This document shows positions 1-7,327 of a DNA stretch of 64,000 nt, in pieces. The notes under the pieces are model-generated. The model saw only the letters and a program-made list of their open reading frames with translations, did not search any database and was not told the origin of the DNA. The position numbers were made by a program, and so were the translations under genes. The first letter of the stretch is position 1. The number at the start of each line of letters is the position of its first letter. The stretch is taken from the NCBI RefSeq assembly GCF_000210095.1, contig NC_021039.1:1482840-1546839 (forward strand), read 5' to 3'. The DNA comes from Ruminococcus champanellensis 18P13 = JCM 17042 (GTDB taxonomy: Bacteria > Bacillota > Clostridia > Oscillospirales > Ruminococcaceae).

Positions 1-42
1 TTATTACCGCTACATCAGCCGAAAACATATAAAATGATCTTA

Positions 43-60
43 GTCCTGAGAAATCAGGAC
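43..60. repeat. Perfect 7-bp hairpin with GAAA loop
   Basis: GTCCTGA and TCAGGAC flank a GAAA loop. The hairpin sits upstream of the Rep gene inside the mobile element and has no following T-run, so it is not an obvious terminator. A Rep nicking origin or a leader-RNA stem are both possible. Confidence 0.5.
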
Positions 61-121
61 GTTATTATACACAATGCTTTATTAATTTTCTGTGAACGCT
101 TGAAAAAGAGGAGTTTTTAGC

Positions 122-166
122 ATGTTTAGTTTGAGTCTATTAGTGTCAGGAGGTTTTCCCTCCTGA
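122..166 (+). CDS. Possible 14-residue leader peptide upstream of rep
   Basis: A short frame MFSLSLLVSGGFPS begins at an ATG eight bases after a strong Shine-Dalgarno (AGAGGAG at 107-113). Its last six codons and the stop lie within an inverted repeat (TCAGGAGG at 146-153, CCTCCTGA at 159-166). Ribosomes translating the peptide would open that hairpin, whose left arm itself contains an AGGAGG. This arrangement resembles translation-coupled leader control of the Rep gene that starts at 190. The peptide has no recognisable homology and could be a chance frame; the spacing and hairpin overlap are the only support. Confidence 0.4.
   Translation: MFSLSLLVSGGFPS
146..166 (+). promoter_or_regulatory. 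Leader hairpin in front of rep
   Basis: Inverted repeat with 8-bp arms and a five-base loop overlaps the stop of the leader peptide and ends 24 bases before the Rep start at 190. No T-run follows, so control of translation or an origin structure is more likely than termination. Confidence 0.45.
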
Positions 167-189
167 TAAATTAAATGGAGGTGTTTTTT

Positions 190-1068
190 ATGAACCTAGA
201 ATCCAGGGTTACTGTAAAAGACAGTAGCAGCTTCATTCCTGATGATGATGCAATCACAGATGTATGCTTATCAGGTAATGTGACAGAACTTCACATCGTA
301 GAAAAAAGATTTCAAAACTTACGATGCATCAAACGAATCAATCAAAATGAGTACTGTGATACTCGAACAGGGGAGGTGAGGGAGTACAGGCAACAAGCAG
401 GAACTTGCCAGCGAAATATGAATCATTCTTTTGAGAAATTGCGACAGCTTATCAACGCCAATTTTATCGGTAAAATTAATGAACGTCACGTCATATTGAC
501 TTATTCAAAACAAGAGCTTGATTTTAATCAGGTGTCCAAGGATTTCAAAAAGTTTTGGAAAAGGCTTATCTACCATTATGCCGACCTGGAATTCATTCGG
601 GTTATGGAGCCGCATCAAAATGGTGCATGGCATATTCATATTCTTATTAAACGCAAACAGTATAGGAAACTTGTTTTGCCAGTTTCGCAAATTGAAAAAC
701 TGTGGGGACATGGGTTTGTGTTCATAAAAGCTATGAAAGATTGTGATAACCTAGGAGCATATTTTACAGCATTAGTAAAAAGAGTTGATACAGCGGATGA
801 TACAAAGAATCAAACTGATGGAGATAGTACCGGGAAATCCGAAAGATTACACTTTTATCCTCCACATAAGAGATTCTATGGGTATTCCAGAGGGATTATT
901 CAACCAGTTCGATTTACAACTACGTATAAAAAGGCGATGAAATATGTAGAGAAGAAGGAGTTGGTATATGCATCTGCAAAAGAAGTCTGTTTGGAATATG
1001 AAGATACAAAAGAAAAAGTTGCTGTTAATAGAATTTATAGAAAGCACTACAATTCAAGAAAAATGTAA
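190..1068 (+). CDS. HUH-type rolling-circle replication/relaxase-like Rep protein
   Basis: A 292-residue protein with the hallmarks of a single-tyrosine HUH endonuclease. WHIHILI near residue 150 supplies the histidine-hydrophobe-histidine metal site, and NLGAYFTALVK near residue 190 supplies the likely catalytic tyrosine with a following lysine. Such proteins nick one strand at an origin and start rolling-circle replication of plasmids, phages and mobilizable elements. The start was placed at 190 because ATGGAGGTG at 175 is the ribosome-binding site for it; an in-frame ATG at 175 is part of that site. The gene is AT-rich, unlike the chromosome to its right, and is followed by two small genes, fitting a mobile-element replication module. 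Family membership beyond HUH Rep is not certain. Confidence 0.75.
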   Translation: MNLESRVTVKDSSSFIPDDDAITDVCLSGNVTELHIVEKRFQNLRCIKRINQNEYCDTRTGEVREYRQQAGTCQRNMNHSFEKLRQLINANFIGKINERHVILTYSKQELDFNQVSKDFKKFWKRLIYHYADLEFIRVMEPHQNGAWHIHILIKRKQYRKLVLPVSQIEKLWGHGFVFIKAMKDCDNLGAYFTALVKRVDTADDTKNQTDGDSTGKSERLHFYPPHKRFYGYSRGIIQPVRFTTTYKKAMKYVEKKELVYASAKEVCLEYEDTKEKVAVNRIYRKHYNSRKM

Positions 1069-1081
1069 AAGGAGAATGATT

Positions 1082-1369
1082 ATGTACGAGGAAATATTTA
1101 AAAATTCATATGAAGAAATTGTTATTACGGGTAAGCTGATTGTAAAACTGAGTAAGCTTTTAGATGAAAAGAAAGAGAACACATTAGAAATTAAAAAAGA
1201 AACTGCGGAAACGCTTGAATTTCTGAGATCCAGAGTAATATATTATAGGAGTGCTTATCAACATGAAGTACTGGAACGTAAAGAAATGGAGGATTACTGC
1301 CGTAATTTCCAGTCATGTGAATGTGGTAGCTACTGTGATAAAAAAGAAACTTGCAATCCCGCAGAATAA
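1082..1369 (+). CDS. Small mobile-element protein, unknown function
   Basis: A 95-residue, charged, mostly helical protein following rep after 13 bases. AAGGAG at 1069-1074 places the start at 1082 rather than the ATG at 1076. The first 60 residues are lysine- and glutamate-rich with leucine spacing suggestive of a short coiled coil. The C-terminal third carries five cysteines (CECGSYC and KKETC patterns) that could bind metal. I do not recognise the family. Position between rep and another small gene suggests it belongs to the element's replication or mobilization module. Confidence 0.6.
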   Translation: MYEEIFKNSYEEIVITGKLIVKLSKLLDEKKENTLEIKKETAETLEFLRSRVIYYRSAYQHEVLERKEMEDYCRNFQSCECGSYCDKKETCNPAE

Positions 1370-1416
1370 CGTACAACCAGTATAAAATATAATCGAACTG
1401 AAAGCTGGTGTATGCA

Positions 1417-1614
1417 ATGCAGATCGTATCACATTATCCAAATAGTAAAGATGGACAGATCGCTTTAAGCAAAAAGAAAGCTGAAATACACGCACAATCT
1501 ATTATCAATCGTATAAAAGACATGCAGTCGCAATTAACAGAGAAGGAATCCAAAAAATTAGTAGACATGATATGTAGATATGTGTGCGAGGATGACAATC
1601 CTGTGCATACATAG
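1417..1614 (+). CDS. Small mobile-element protein, unknown function
   Basis: A 65-residue basic, helical protein. ATG at 1417 is chosen; an in-frame GTG at 1408 is an alternative and neither has a strong Shine-Dalgarno. The sequence is rich in lysine, glutamine and isoleucine and ends in a short acidic tail. It is followed at once by a terminator (1622-1658), so it probably closes the rep transcription unit. No function can be assigned. Confidence 0.5.
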   Translation: MQIVSHYPNSKDGQIALSKKKAEIHAQSIINRIKDMQSQLTEKESKKLVDMICRYVCEDDNPVHT

Positions 1615-1621
1615 CAAGAAC

Positions 1622-1658
1622 TAGAGGTGGTGCCTGATGGCTCCGCCTCTATTGTTTA
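1622..1658 (+). terminator. Terminator of the rep unit
   Basis: TAGAGG with adjoining GG pairs with CC and CCTCTA around a short loop, followed by TTGTTT. It lies eight bases after the last small gene of the element. Confidence 0.6.
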
Positions 1659-1851
1659 TGCAGCACTCGAAATTTTCTATTTGTGCCTAAATCTGTGAAA
1701 GCAGTTGTCTTATGATATGCAATGTATATGATGAAATGATGAAACCTGTAGCAGCAACGAATCACATTGCCCTTCAGCAACGCTATGAAGGCTTGTTTTT
1801 TAAGGAGGGGGGCTTTTTCGCTTGCAGAAAGAAAAACGCTGCATAGGTTTG

Positions 1852-2367
1852 TTAGACGTGTGGAGAGGGGGAAGAAAGTTGTGAAAGTTTTTCGTAAGTG
1901 GTTCGTTGTATGTTGACACGATCTTGTTCCCATTTTTTCAGTGTACCGAGAGGAACATCAATATAGTTTGCAAATTGAGACTGCGTAAGGTTCAGAGACT
2001 TTCGCAGTCTTTTTATTTGTGCACCTTGACCGTGATAGAGAAATAGATGGTAATCATCAAGTAATTCGGTCGGTTCTATTTGAAAGAAGTTTGCTATTTG
2101 CGTAAGCTTGTCCAGAGAATAAGTATCCAGCACAGTATCTTCATACCGGGAGTAAGTTGTTCGGTCAATACCGACAGCTTTACAAACATCTTGTTGATGA
2201 AGTCCATTGTGAAATCGATACCATTTTAGTTTTCCTGAGATGGTAGAAATATTTTGAGGGTCTGGATTTTCAAGCAAGTATGCCTGCGCTTTTGTTAGAT
2301 GACGATGGCAAGGAAAATAGAAGGAATGGATGTACAGGGGAGCATAGGATACTCTGTGGTGGTGCAA
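1852..2367 (-). CDS. Tandem helix-turn-helix (XRE family) regulator
   Basis: The roughly 171-residue product has two XRE/Cro-type helix-turn-helix domains in a row: one in the middle (GLHQQDVCKAVGIDRTTYSRYE) and one near the C-terminus (NLTQSQFANYIDVPLGTLKKWEQ). Such proteins bind DNA operators and commonly control mobile-element genes. The gene lies just inside the element, in the same direction as the interrupted sigK and immediately beyond the junction. The start is uncertain: the frame opens with TTG at 2367 and no convincing Shine-Dalgarno is seen, so the first 20-30 residues may not be translated. It may be transcribed from the sigK side. Repression of excision genes is plausible but unproven. 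Confidence 0.7.
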   Translation of the reverse strand: MHHHRVSYAPLYIHSFYFPCHRHLTKAQAYLLENPDPQNISTISGKLKWYRFHNGLHQQDVCKAVGIDRTTYSRYEDTVLDTYSLDKLTQIANFFQIEPTELLDDYHLFLYHGQGAQIKRLRKSLNLTQSQFANYIDVPLGTLKKWEQDRVNIQRTTYEKLSQLSSPSPHV

Positions 2368-2456
2368 TCGATAAAGGATGTAGAAGGAGTCGTGAATCTT
2401 TTGGTATACCTGCCACTGACTCTGCGAAGGCTCTCGTTTTGCTTCTCCTCGTGCGT

Positions 2457-2813
2457 TTAGAGCCGTAATGATACGGTTGCTTTTTCAATACACCGCCCCG
2501 CATAGGTGGCAAACTTGGAGCCCTTGGCGGCGTCAAAGGTATTCACCGCCTTGATCAACCCCATCGTGCCGATGGAGATCAGCTCATCCTGATCCTTGCT
2601 GTTGGCGTAATACTTCTTGATCATGTGAGCCACCAGCCGCAGATTATGCTCGATCAGCATGGCACGTGCCTGGCTGTCCCCCTGGGCGAGCCGGGCAAAG
2701 CAGTCCGCCTCCTCCTTTGGGGACAGAGGCTTGGGAAATGCCATGGCGGTGTTCACATGAAGCGCAAAGAAAAACAGATTGCTGAGAATACCGCTTAAAA
2801 ACTGCAAAAACAT
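2457..2813 (-). pseudogene. sigK: Interrupted sigK-type sporulation sigma factor (N-terminal part)
   Basis: The frame starts at ATG 2813 with a good Shine-Dalgarno (GGAAGGTG). It encodes a hydrophobic pro-sequence-like N-terminus followed by sigma-70 region 2: MLIEHNLRLVAHMIKKY, DELISIGTMGLIKAVNTF and FATYAGRCIE. These match the sporulation sigma factor SigK, which drives late mother-cell genes. Region 2 is truncated after GRCIE near 2480; eight foreign codons and a stop follow. Regions 3 and 4 are missing and presumably lie on the far side of the inserted element. In skin-bearing species precise excision in the mother cell restores the gene, so it may be conditionally intact rather than dead. 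Assignment to SigK rather than SigE rests on the short pro-sequence and N-terminal pattern. Confidence 0.8.
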
Positions 2814-2881
2814 TGCATCACCTTCCTTCGGCTCATTGTATGAGCCTGGGCTTGGGTAACATGCGTCCCAGTGTTCCATCC

Positions 2882-2910
2882 TTGACAATTGGCATTCTTT
2901 CCGGTATAAT
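2882..2910 (+). promoter_or_regulatory. Consensus sigma-A promoter
   Basis: TTGACA (2882-2887) and TATAAT (2905-2910) with exactly 17 bases between, followed by AAAAAAGGAGGTGG and the start codon at 2933. It drives the membrane protein gene and points away from sigK. Confidence 0.85.
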
Positions 2911-2932
2911 AACAAAAAAGGAGGTGGAGCAT

Positions 2933-3403
2933 ATGGCAGATCGGGACATCAAGGAGCTGGAAGAAACCGTTCGCCGGATGCGCAAGGCAAATGAGGCTGC
3001 TTCCCGGATCGGCACACAGCCGAAAAAGGAAAGCAATGACCTGCTGCAATTTTTCATTGGATTGATTATGCTGGGAGCAGGGCTGTTCTGGCTGTTCCAG
3101 AAAACCACCGTTTCCACCAGTGGGATTTTTGCACTGGGAGGGTGGATGCTTGGCAGTGTGACCATTCCCAGCGGCGCAGTGATCCTGCCGTTTTTCATTG
3201 GCGTAATCCTGCTGTTTTTCTGCGATCGCCGTATCTATGGCTGGATCGTGACTGCATTGGGTCTGGCGATCATCGTGCTTGCCATTATCATGAGCATCCA
3301 GATCCGGTTCACCCGGACAACGATGTTCGAGTTCGTTATGATGTTTTTGCTAATCGGCGGAGGCTGCGGCTTGCTGCTGAAGGTATTGTTCCGCAAGAGA
3401 TGA
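2933..3403 (+). CDS. Small integral membrane protein
   Basis: A 156-residue protein with a charged cytoplasmic-looking N-terminus of about 35 residues (RDIKELEETVRRMRKANE), then four hydrophobic segments: LLQFFIGLIMLGAGLFWLF, a glycine-rich segment, IYGWIVTALGLAIIVLAII, and a C-terminal FVMMFLLIGGGCGLLLKVLF. The start at 2933 is fixed by AAAAAAGGAGGTGG and sits behind a perfect consensus promoter, suggesting steady expression. I do not recognise a named family. It stands alone between divergent sigK and a downstream terminator. Function unknown. Confidence 0.8.
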   Translation: MADRDIKELEETVRRMRKANEAASRIGTQPKKESNDLLQFFIGLIMLGAGLFWLFQKTTVSTSGIFALGGWMLGSVTIPSGAVILPFFIGVILLFFCDRRIYGWIVTALGLAIIVLAIIMSIQIRFTRTTMFEFVMMFLLIGGGCGLLLKVLFRKR

Positions 3404-3432
3404 CCTGCACAGTATGGTGCGGCGTTGTGGTG

Positions 3433-3473
3433 AAAAAACGCTCCCGGTTCCTGGATGGAATCGGGGCGTTTCT
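3433..3473 (+). terminator. Terminator before the dockerin gene
   Basis: CGC-T-CCCG pairs with CGGGGCG around a loop, with flanking A and T runs. It separates the membrane protein gene from the dockerin gene. Confidence 0.7.
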
Positions 3474-3490
3474 GTATGGGAGGGCAAGAA

Positions 3491-4723
3491 ATGCGAAGAA
3501 AGAATCGGATCAGTCTGCTGCTGGCCGGAGCATTGCTGACGGTGTCCTTTGGCATGGGCGCTCAGGCAGCGGATGCTGCCGGGGATGTGAATGCAGATGG
3601 GGCATCTGATGCAGAGGATGTGGCATTGCTGCAAAATTGGCTGCTGGGGCAGGAAGTGACCCTGCCGGATGGGCAGGCAGGGGATCTGAACGGAGACGGT
3701 ATGCTGAACGGGATGGATCTTTGTCTGCTGAAGCGAGGACTTCTGACCAATGCGGGGAGACAGGTGACGGTTTCCGATGCTGCGGAGCTGGCACAAGCCA
3801 TGGCGCAGGCAGAGACCGGGGATGTGATCCGGTTGGAGCCGGGGGTGTATCAGGTATCCGACAGCGGTGCACAGAAATTCTACGGCACGGCGGAGGGCAG
3901 TCAGCAGCAGCCCATCACCCTGAAGGCGGCAGATCCGGCAGACCCGCCGGTACTGACCGGTACCGGAACCAGCAGCGGTTATGTGATGCATATCACCGGG
4001 GATTACTGGGTACTGGAGCATTTGCTGCTTACCAATGCACAGAAGGGAATCGTGCTGGACAATTCCAACCACACCGTGATCCGCAGCTGTGAAATTGCAA
4101 ACACCGGTGCGGAGGCGGTCGCCATCCGGGACGGCAGCTCCTATTGCTTGGTGCAGCAGTGCAGCATTCACGATACAGGACTGGTTACACCCGGCTATGG
4201 GGAAGGGGTGTACATCGGCAGTGCCTACAGCACCAGCGGCTTTGATTACAAATGCGACTACAACCGGGTGGATGGCTGCGTTTTCCGGAATGTGGCAGCG
4301 GAGCATGTGGACGTGAAGGAAAACACCACTGGCACGGAGATCAGCGGCTGTACCTTTCATGGGGAGGGCATGACCGGGGAGAATTATGCCGGCAGCTTTC
4401 TGGATATCGCAGGGAATGATTGCTATGTGCACGACAATACCGGATACCGGGACGGAAACAGCAAGATCGTGGCTGCTTTTGAACTGCACGAGCAGGTCAG
4501 CGGCTGGGGGTATCACGCCCACTTTGCAAACAATACTTTGTACATGGACAGACCCTACGGGGAAGTGGACACCAGTCGGCGTATGTATGTGGTGGACGGC
4601 TGGTACAGCGACTTTTCCGTGCAGCACAACCTGGTGGATTATGGGGAAGGCTTGTCCGAAGCAGGGGAGAACTGCTACAATTCGGATCAGGTCACATTTC
4701 TCACCGAGGACTGCGTGCAGTAG
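3491..4723 (+). CDS. Secreted dockerin protein with right-handed beta-helix (polysaccharide lyase-like)
   Basis: A 410-residue protein with a signal peptide (cleavage likely near AQA-ADA, residue 24). An N-terminal type I dockerin follows with two calcium-binding repeats (GDVNADGASDAEDVALLQNW and GDLNGDGMLNGMDLCLLKRG). The rest is a parallel beta-helix domain of pectate lyase or alginate lyase type, with ladder repeats such as VIRSCEIANTG, DGCVFRNVAAEHVD and ISGCTFHGEG. Dockerins plug enzymes into cohesin-bearing scaffoldins, so the protein probably joins a cellulosome and acts on pectin or a related polysaccharide outside the cell. Most dockerins are C-terminal; here it directly follows the signal peptide. 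GGGAGGGCAAG sets the start. Catalytic residues could not be assigned with confidence. Confidence 0.8.
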   Translation: MRRKNRISLLLAGALLTVSFGMGAQAADAAGDVNADGASDAEDVALLQNWLLGQEVTLPDGQAGDLNGDGMLNGMDLCLLKRGLLTNAGRQVTVSDAAELAQAMAQAETGDVIRLEPGVYQVSDSGAQKFYGTAEGSQQQPITLKAADPADPPVLTGTGTSSGYVMHITGDYWVLEHLLLTNAQKGIVLDNSNHTVIRSCEIANTGAEAVAIRDGSSYCLVQQCSIHDTGLVTPGYGEGVYIGSAYSTSGFDYKCDYNRVDGCVFRNVAAEHVDVKENTTGTEISGCTFHGEGMTGENYAGSFLDIAGNDCYVHDNTGYRDGNSKIVAAFELHEQVSGWGYHAHFANNTLYMDRPYGEVDTSRRMYVVDGWYSDFSVQHNLVDYGEGLSEAGENCYNSDQVTFLTEDCVQ

Positions 4724-4784
4724 GCAAAAGCCCGGAAAACCGGGACTGCAACTGCCGGTTGACAAATTGCAAGGTGCTGGTTGG

Positions 4785-4812
4785 TTGTCTGCAACCGCTG
4801 TGTATGGTATCA
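4785..4812 (+). promoter_or_regulatory. Probable promoter of the XRE-membrane regulator
   Basis: TTGTCT and TATCAT with a 17-base spacer lie upstream of the gene starting at 4850. Imperfect repeats containing GGTTG and TTGCAA surround it and could be operators for the regulator itself. Confidence 0.45.
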
Positions 4813-4849
4813 TAGGGACATCATCTAAACCGAAAAGGAGCGACGAATT

Positions 4850-5818
4850 ATGATTTTTGCAGACAAACTGATCCAACTTAGAAAAAAGAGCGGATGGTCC
4901 CAGGAGGAGCTTGCGCAGCAGATGCATGTGTCCCGGCAGTCCGTATCCAAGTGGGAGGGCGCCCAGTCTGTGCCGGATCTGGAAAAGATGGTGCAGCTGT
5001 CCCGGCTGTTTCATGTGACCACGGATTATCTGCTGAAGGATGAGGAGGGGGAGCCGGAGCCTGCACCTGGGGAGGATCCGGGGGAACCTCTGCGCCGGGT
5101 GTCCCTGGAGGAGGCGTCCGCCTTTTTGGAGGCAAAGCAGCGTAGTGCCAGGCTCATAGCTTTTGCAACCATGCTTTGTGTGCTTTCCCCCATCGGTCTG
5201 ATCCTGCTGGGGGCGATGAGCGAGGTGCCGAAGTACGGTATTCCGGAAAATGCGGCGGCGGGCATCGGCATGATCCTGCTGCTGCTCCTGGTTGCGGCGG
5301 CAACTGCCATGTTCATTCTCAGCGGCAGTCGCACCTCCTCCTATGAAATCCTGGAGAAGGAGCCCTTTGAAACGGAGTACGGGGTCACTGGTATGGTGCG
5401 GGAGCGGAAGGAGCAATTCCGGGAAACCTATGTGCGGAACAATGTGATCGGCACCTGTTTATGCGTACTGTCTGTCATCCCCCTCTTTGCCGGGATTCTC
5501 ATTGACGAGGAAAACGATCTGCTGCTGTGCGGTATGGTCTGCGGCATGCTGGCGATGATTGCGGTGGGCGTTACGTTTTTTATCCGGGTAGGCACAGTCT
5601 GGAACAGCTTTCAGCAGCTGCTCCAGGAGGGGGATTATTCTCCCAAGAACAAGAAGGCATTCGGCGCATCCGGGGGCTATTGGGTGCTCATCACTGCGAT
5701 TTATCTGGCATGCAGCTTTCTGACTGATCGCTGGGATCTGACCTGGATCATCTGGGTGGCAGCGGCAGGTTTGTATTCTTTGCTGGCAGCGATCCTTCGG
5801 AAGCGTTCCGAGAAATAA
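4850..5818 (+). CDS. XRE-family regulator with membrane-spanning C-terminal domain
   Basis: A 322-residue protein. Residues 5-62 form a helix-turn-helix (KSGWSQEELAQQMHVSRQSVSKWEG), followed by an acidic, proline-rich linker and then several hydrophobic segments (around residues 103-123, 138-160, 205-225, 230-252, 280-300 and 303-320). DNA-binding proteins anchored in the membrane in this way are common in Firmicutes and are thought to sense membrane or extracellular signals. No partner gene is adjacent; the gene has its own promoter region and ends at a strong terminator. The signal and targets are unknown. Confidence 0.85.
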   Translation: MIFADKLIQLRKKSGWSQEELAQQMHVSRQSVSKWEGAQSVPDLEKMVQLSRLFHVTTDYLLKDEEGEPEPAPGEDPGEPLRRVSLEEASAFLEAKQRSARLIAFATMLCVLSPIGLILLGAMSEVPKYGIPENAAAGIGMILLLLLVAAATAMFILSGSRTSSYEILEKEPFETEYGVTGMVRERKEQFRETYVRNNVIGTCLCVLSVIPLFAGILIDEENDLLLCGMVCGMLAMIAVGVTFFIRVGTVWNSFQQLLQEGDYSPKNKKAFGASGGYWVLITAIYLACSFLTDRWDLTWIIWVAAAGLYSLLAAILRKRSEK

Positions 5819-5821
5819 AAG

Positions 5822-5853
5822 AAGCGCTCCGGTTTTCAGCCGGAGCGCTTTTG
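5822..5853 (+). terminator. Strong terminator
   Basis: AAGCGCTCCGG and CCGGAGCGCTT form a perfect 11-bp stem followed by a T-run. It may serve both the regulator gene and, on the opposite strand, the end of the cysteine desulfurase unit. Confidence 0.9.
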
Positions 5854-5893
5854 CATGCCGGAACATCATCCACAATCTGTATGCAATGTCCCA

Positions 5894-7030
5894 CTATTTT
5901 GCGGTTTTCAAGGTTGCCTGTCCTTCTGCAATGGCTTGCACCAGACTGCGCAGCTCGTGCTTGGCATTCTCCGGGCAAAGGCTGACCCGGATGGCGCTGT
6001 CCGCCTGGGCACGGGTGGCGCCGAACTGTTCCAGTACGCCGCTGTTGGCACCCTTGGAGCATGCGGAACCGCTGGACACATAAATGCCCTTGGATTCCAG
6101 AAAGTGCAGCATGATCTCCGACCGGATGTTCGCCACGGAGAAGTTGAGAATATAGGGGGAGCCATCCTCCGGGGAATGCACTGTAATGCCTGGCAAAGGG
6201 GACAGTTGTTCCAACAGGTACGCACGCAGCGCAGCAACACGCTGACTCCGCTGTGCCAGGGTGGGAGCAAGCTCCGCTGCCGCCGCACCCATACCGGCGA
6301 TCAGGGGCACAGGCTCCGTGCCGGGGCGTATGCCATGCTCCTGTTCTCCGCCAAACAGCAGGGGCGTGAGCCGCACGCCCTTCCGCACATACAAAGCCCC
6401 CACGCCCTTGGCGGCGTGGATCTTGTGACCGCTCAGGGACAGCAGATCCGCCTTCAGCTCTGAAATGCGGATGGGCACCTTCAGAAAGCCCTGTACGGCG
6501 TCGCAGTGGGTGATGATCTGGGGATTCTTCCGCTTTGCACCGTAAAATACCCGGCGCACCGGGAGAATGTGCCCGGTCTCGTTGTTGACCAGCATCATGC
6601 TGATCAGACAGGTTCGCTCGTTTACCGCCTCTACAAAGGCGTTGGGATCAAACACACCGTGGGAATCCGGGGCGATACGGATCACCTCGAACCCTGCCTG
6701 CTCCAGCTGCCGGAAGGATTCCCGCACAGAGGCATGCTCCACAGTGGTGGTGATGACCCGGGGCTTGTGCTTCCCGTATGCCCCGGCAACTCCACGGACG
6801 GCAAGATTGTTGCTTTCCGTTGCCCCGGAGGTGAAGTAGATGCAGCCCGGTTCACAGGCAAGGATGGAAGCCAGGGTACGGCGCACCCCGTCTATAGCCA
6901 GCTGGGCTTGCAAACCTGCGTGATGCAGGGAGGATGGATTCCCGTAATTTTCTGTCAGGCATTGGTTGATTGCCCCGATCGCCGCCTGGCAGGGCTTGGT
7001 GGTTGCTGCGTTGTCCAGATAAATAGCCAT
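5894..7030 (-). CDS. Cysteine desulfurase (NifS/IscS family)
   Basis: A 378-residue pyridoxal-phosphate enzyme that removes sulfur from cysteine for Fe-S clusters or thiolated tRNA. DNAATT near the N-terminus, the TSGATESNN loop, the cofactor lysine in SLSGHKIHA (residue 203) and the sulfur-accepting cysteine in SSGSACSKG (residue 324) are all present. Length and the extended cysteine loop fit the NifS/IscS group. No scaffold or thiI gene is adjacent. It has its own promoter (7119 to 7091). Translation initiation looks unusual: the AAAGGAG at 7064-7058 is separated from the ATG by a perfect hairpin (7056-7039) that would reduce the effective spacing to about nine bases. Confidence 0.9.
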   Translation of the reverse strand: MAIYLDNAATTKPCQAAIGAINQCLTENYGNPSSLHHAGLQAQLAIDGVRRTLASILACEPGCIYFTSGATESNNLAVRGVAGAYGKHKPRVITTTVEHASVRESFRQLEQAGFEVIRIAPDSHGVFDPNAFVEAVNERTCLISMMLVNNETGHILPVRRVFYGAKRKNPQIITHCDAVQGFLKVPIRISELKADLLSLSGHKIHAAKGVGALYVRKGVRLTPLLFGGEQEHGIRPGTEPVPLIAGMGAAAAELAPTLAQRSQRVAALRAYLLEQLSPLPGITVHSPEDGSPYILNFSVANIRSEIMLHFLESKGIYVSSGSACSKGANSGVLEQFGATRAQADSAIRVSLCPENAKHELRSLVQAIAEGQATLKTAK

Positions 7031-7038
7031 GATGCTTC

Positions 7039-7064
7039 CGGTCGGATCTCCGACCGACTCCTTT
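7039..7064 (-). promoter_or_regulatory. Shine-Dalgarno followed by spacer hairpin
   Basis: On the minus strand AAAGGAG (7064-7058) is followed by CGGTCGG-AGAT-CCGACCG, a perfect 7-bp hairpin, and then eight bases before the ATG at 7030. The linear spacing is 27 bases; with the hairpin looped out it is about nine. Confidence 0.55.
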
Positions 7065-7090
7065 CGTGTTCGGTTTCAATTTCATTGTAC

Positions 7091-7119
7091 AGTATAGCAC
7101 ATTTTCGGGGAAAATGCAA
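7091..7119 (-). promoter_or_regulatory. Promoter of the cysteine desulfurase gene
   Basis: Minus-strand TTGCAT (7119-7114) and TATACT (7096-7091) with a 17-base spacer, about 60 bases upstream of the start. Confidence 0.75.
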
Positions 7120-7174
7120 AGAAAAGCCCAGTTTTACATGCCTAAAAAATTTTTTGAGTTTTTTCAAAAAAGGG

Positions 7175-7203
7175 TTGACATTTGGAGAAACCCGTGCTAT
7201 AAT
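7175..7203 (+). promoter_or_regulatory. Consensus promoter of the tRNA pair
   Basis: TTGACA (7175-7180) and TATAAT (7198-7203) with a 17-base spacer, ending 35 bases before the tRNA-Leu gene. Confidence 0.85.
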
Positions 7204-7238
7204 ATAATAGTCGTCAGGGAGATGACACAAAAACAAAA

Positions 7239-7325
7239 GCGGATATGGCGGAATCGGCAGACGCGCTAGCTTCAGGTGCTAGTCCTCGCAAGGGGGTGGA
7301 GGTTCAAGTCCTCTTATCCGCACCA
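7239..7325 (+). tRNA. tRNA-Leu (CAG)
   Basis: The acceptor arms GCGGATA and TATCCGC pair. The anticodon stem CTAGC/GCTAG encloses TTCAGGT with anticodon CAG, the long variable arm typical of tRNA-Leu is present, and CCA is encoded (7323-7325). It is preceded by a consensus promoter and followed by a hairpin terminator. Confidence 0.95.
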
Positions 7326-7327
7326 TG

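Larger units (their letters stand above)
1..2480. mobile_element. End of a mobile element interrupting sigK
   Basis: This AT-rich stretch carries a HUH-type Rep protein, two small genes and a tandem-HTH regulator. It abuts a sigma factor gene that is cut off in mid-domain near 2480. The sigma reading frame runs normally through FATYAGRCIE and then changes to an unrelated tail and stops at 2457. That is the region where the skin elements of Bacillus subtilis and Clostridioides difficile interrupt sigK, so this is inferred to be a skin-like element or an integrative mobilizable element using the same site. The other end, the recombinase and the 3' part of sigK lie outside the window to the left. 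The exact core sequence cannot be defined from one end. Confidence 0.7.

Noticed and set aside
2457-2813. Truncated sigma factor considered as a sequencing frameshift
   Set aside because: The downstream sequence is not a shifted sigma region 3/4 but a different, AT-rich element with its own genes, so insertion explains it better.
3350-5416. A 688-codon open frame on the minus strand opposite the dockerin and XRE genes
   Set aside because: It has no ribosome-binding site, is rich in histidine, proline and leucine as expected for an antisense frame of GC-rich genes, and lies opposite two well-supported genes.
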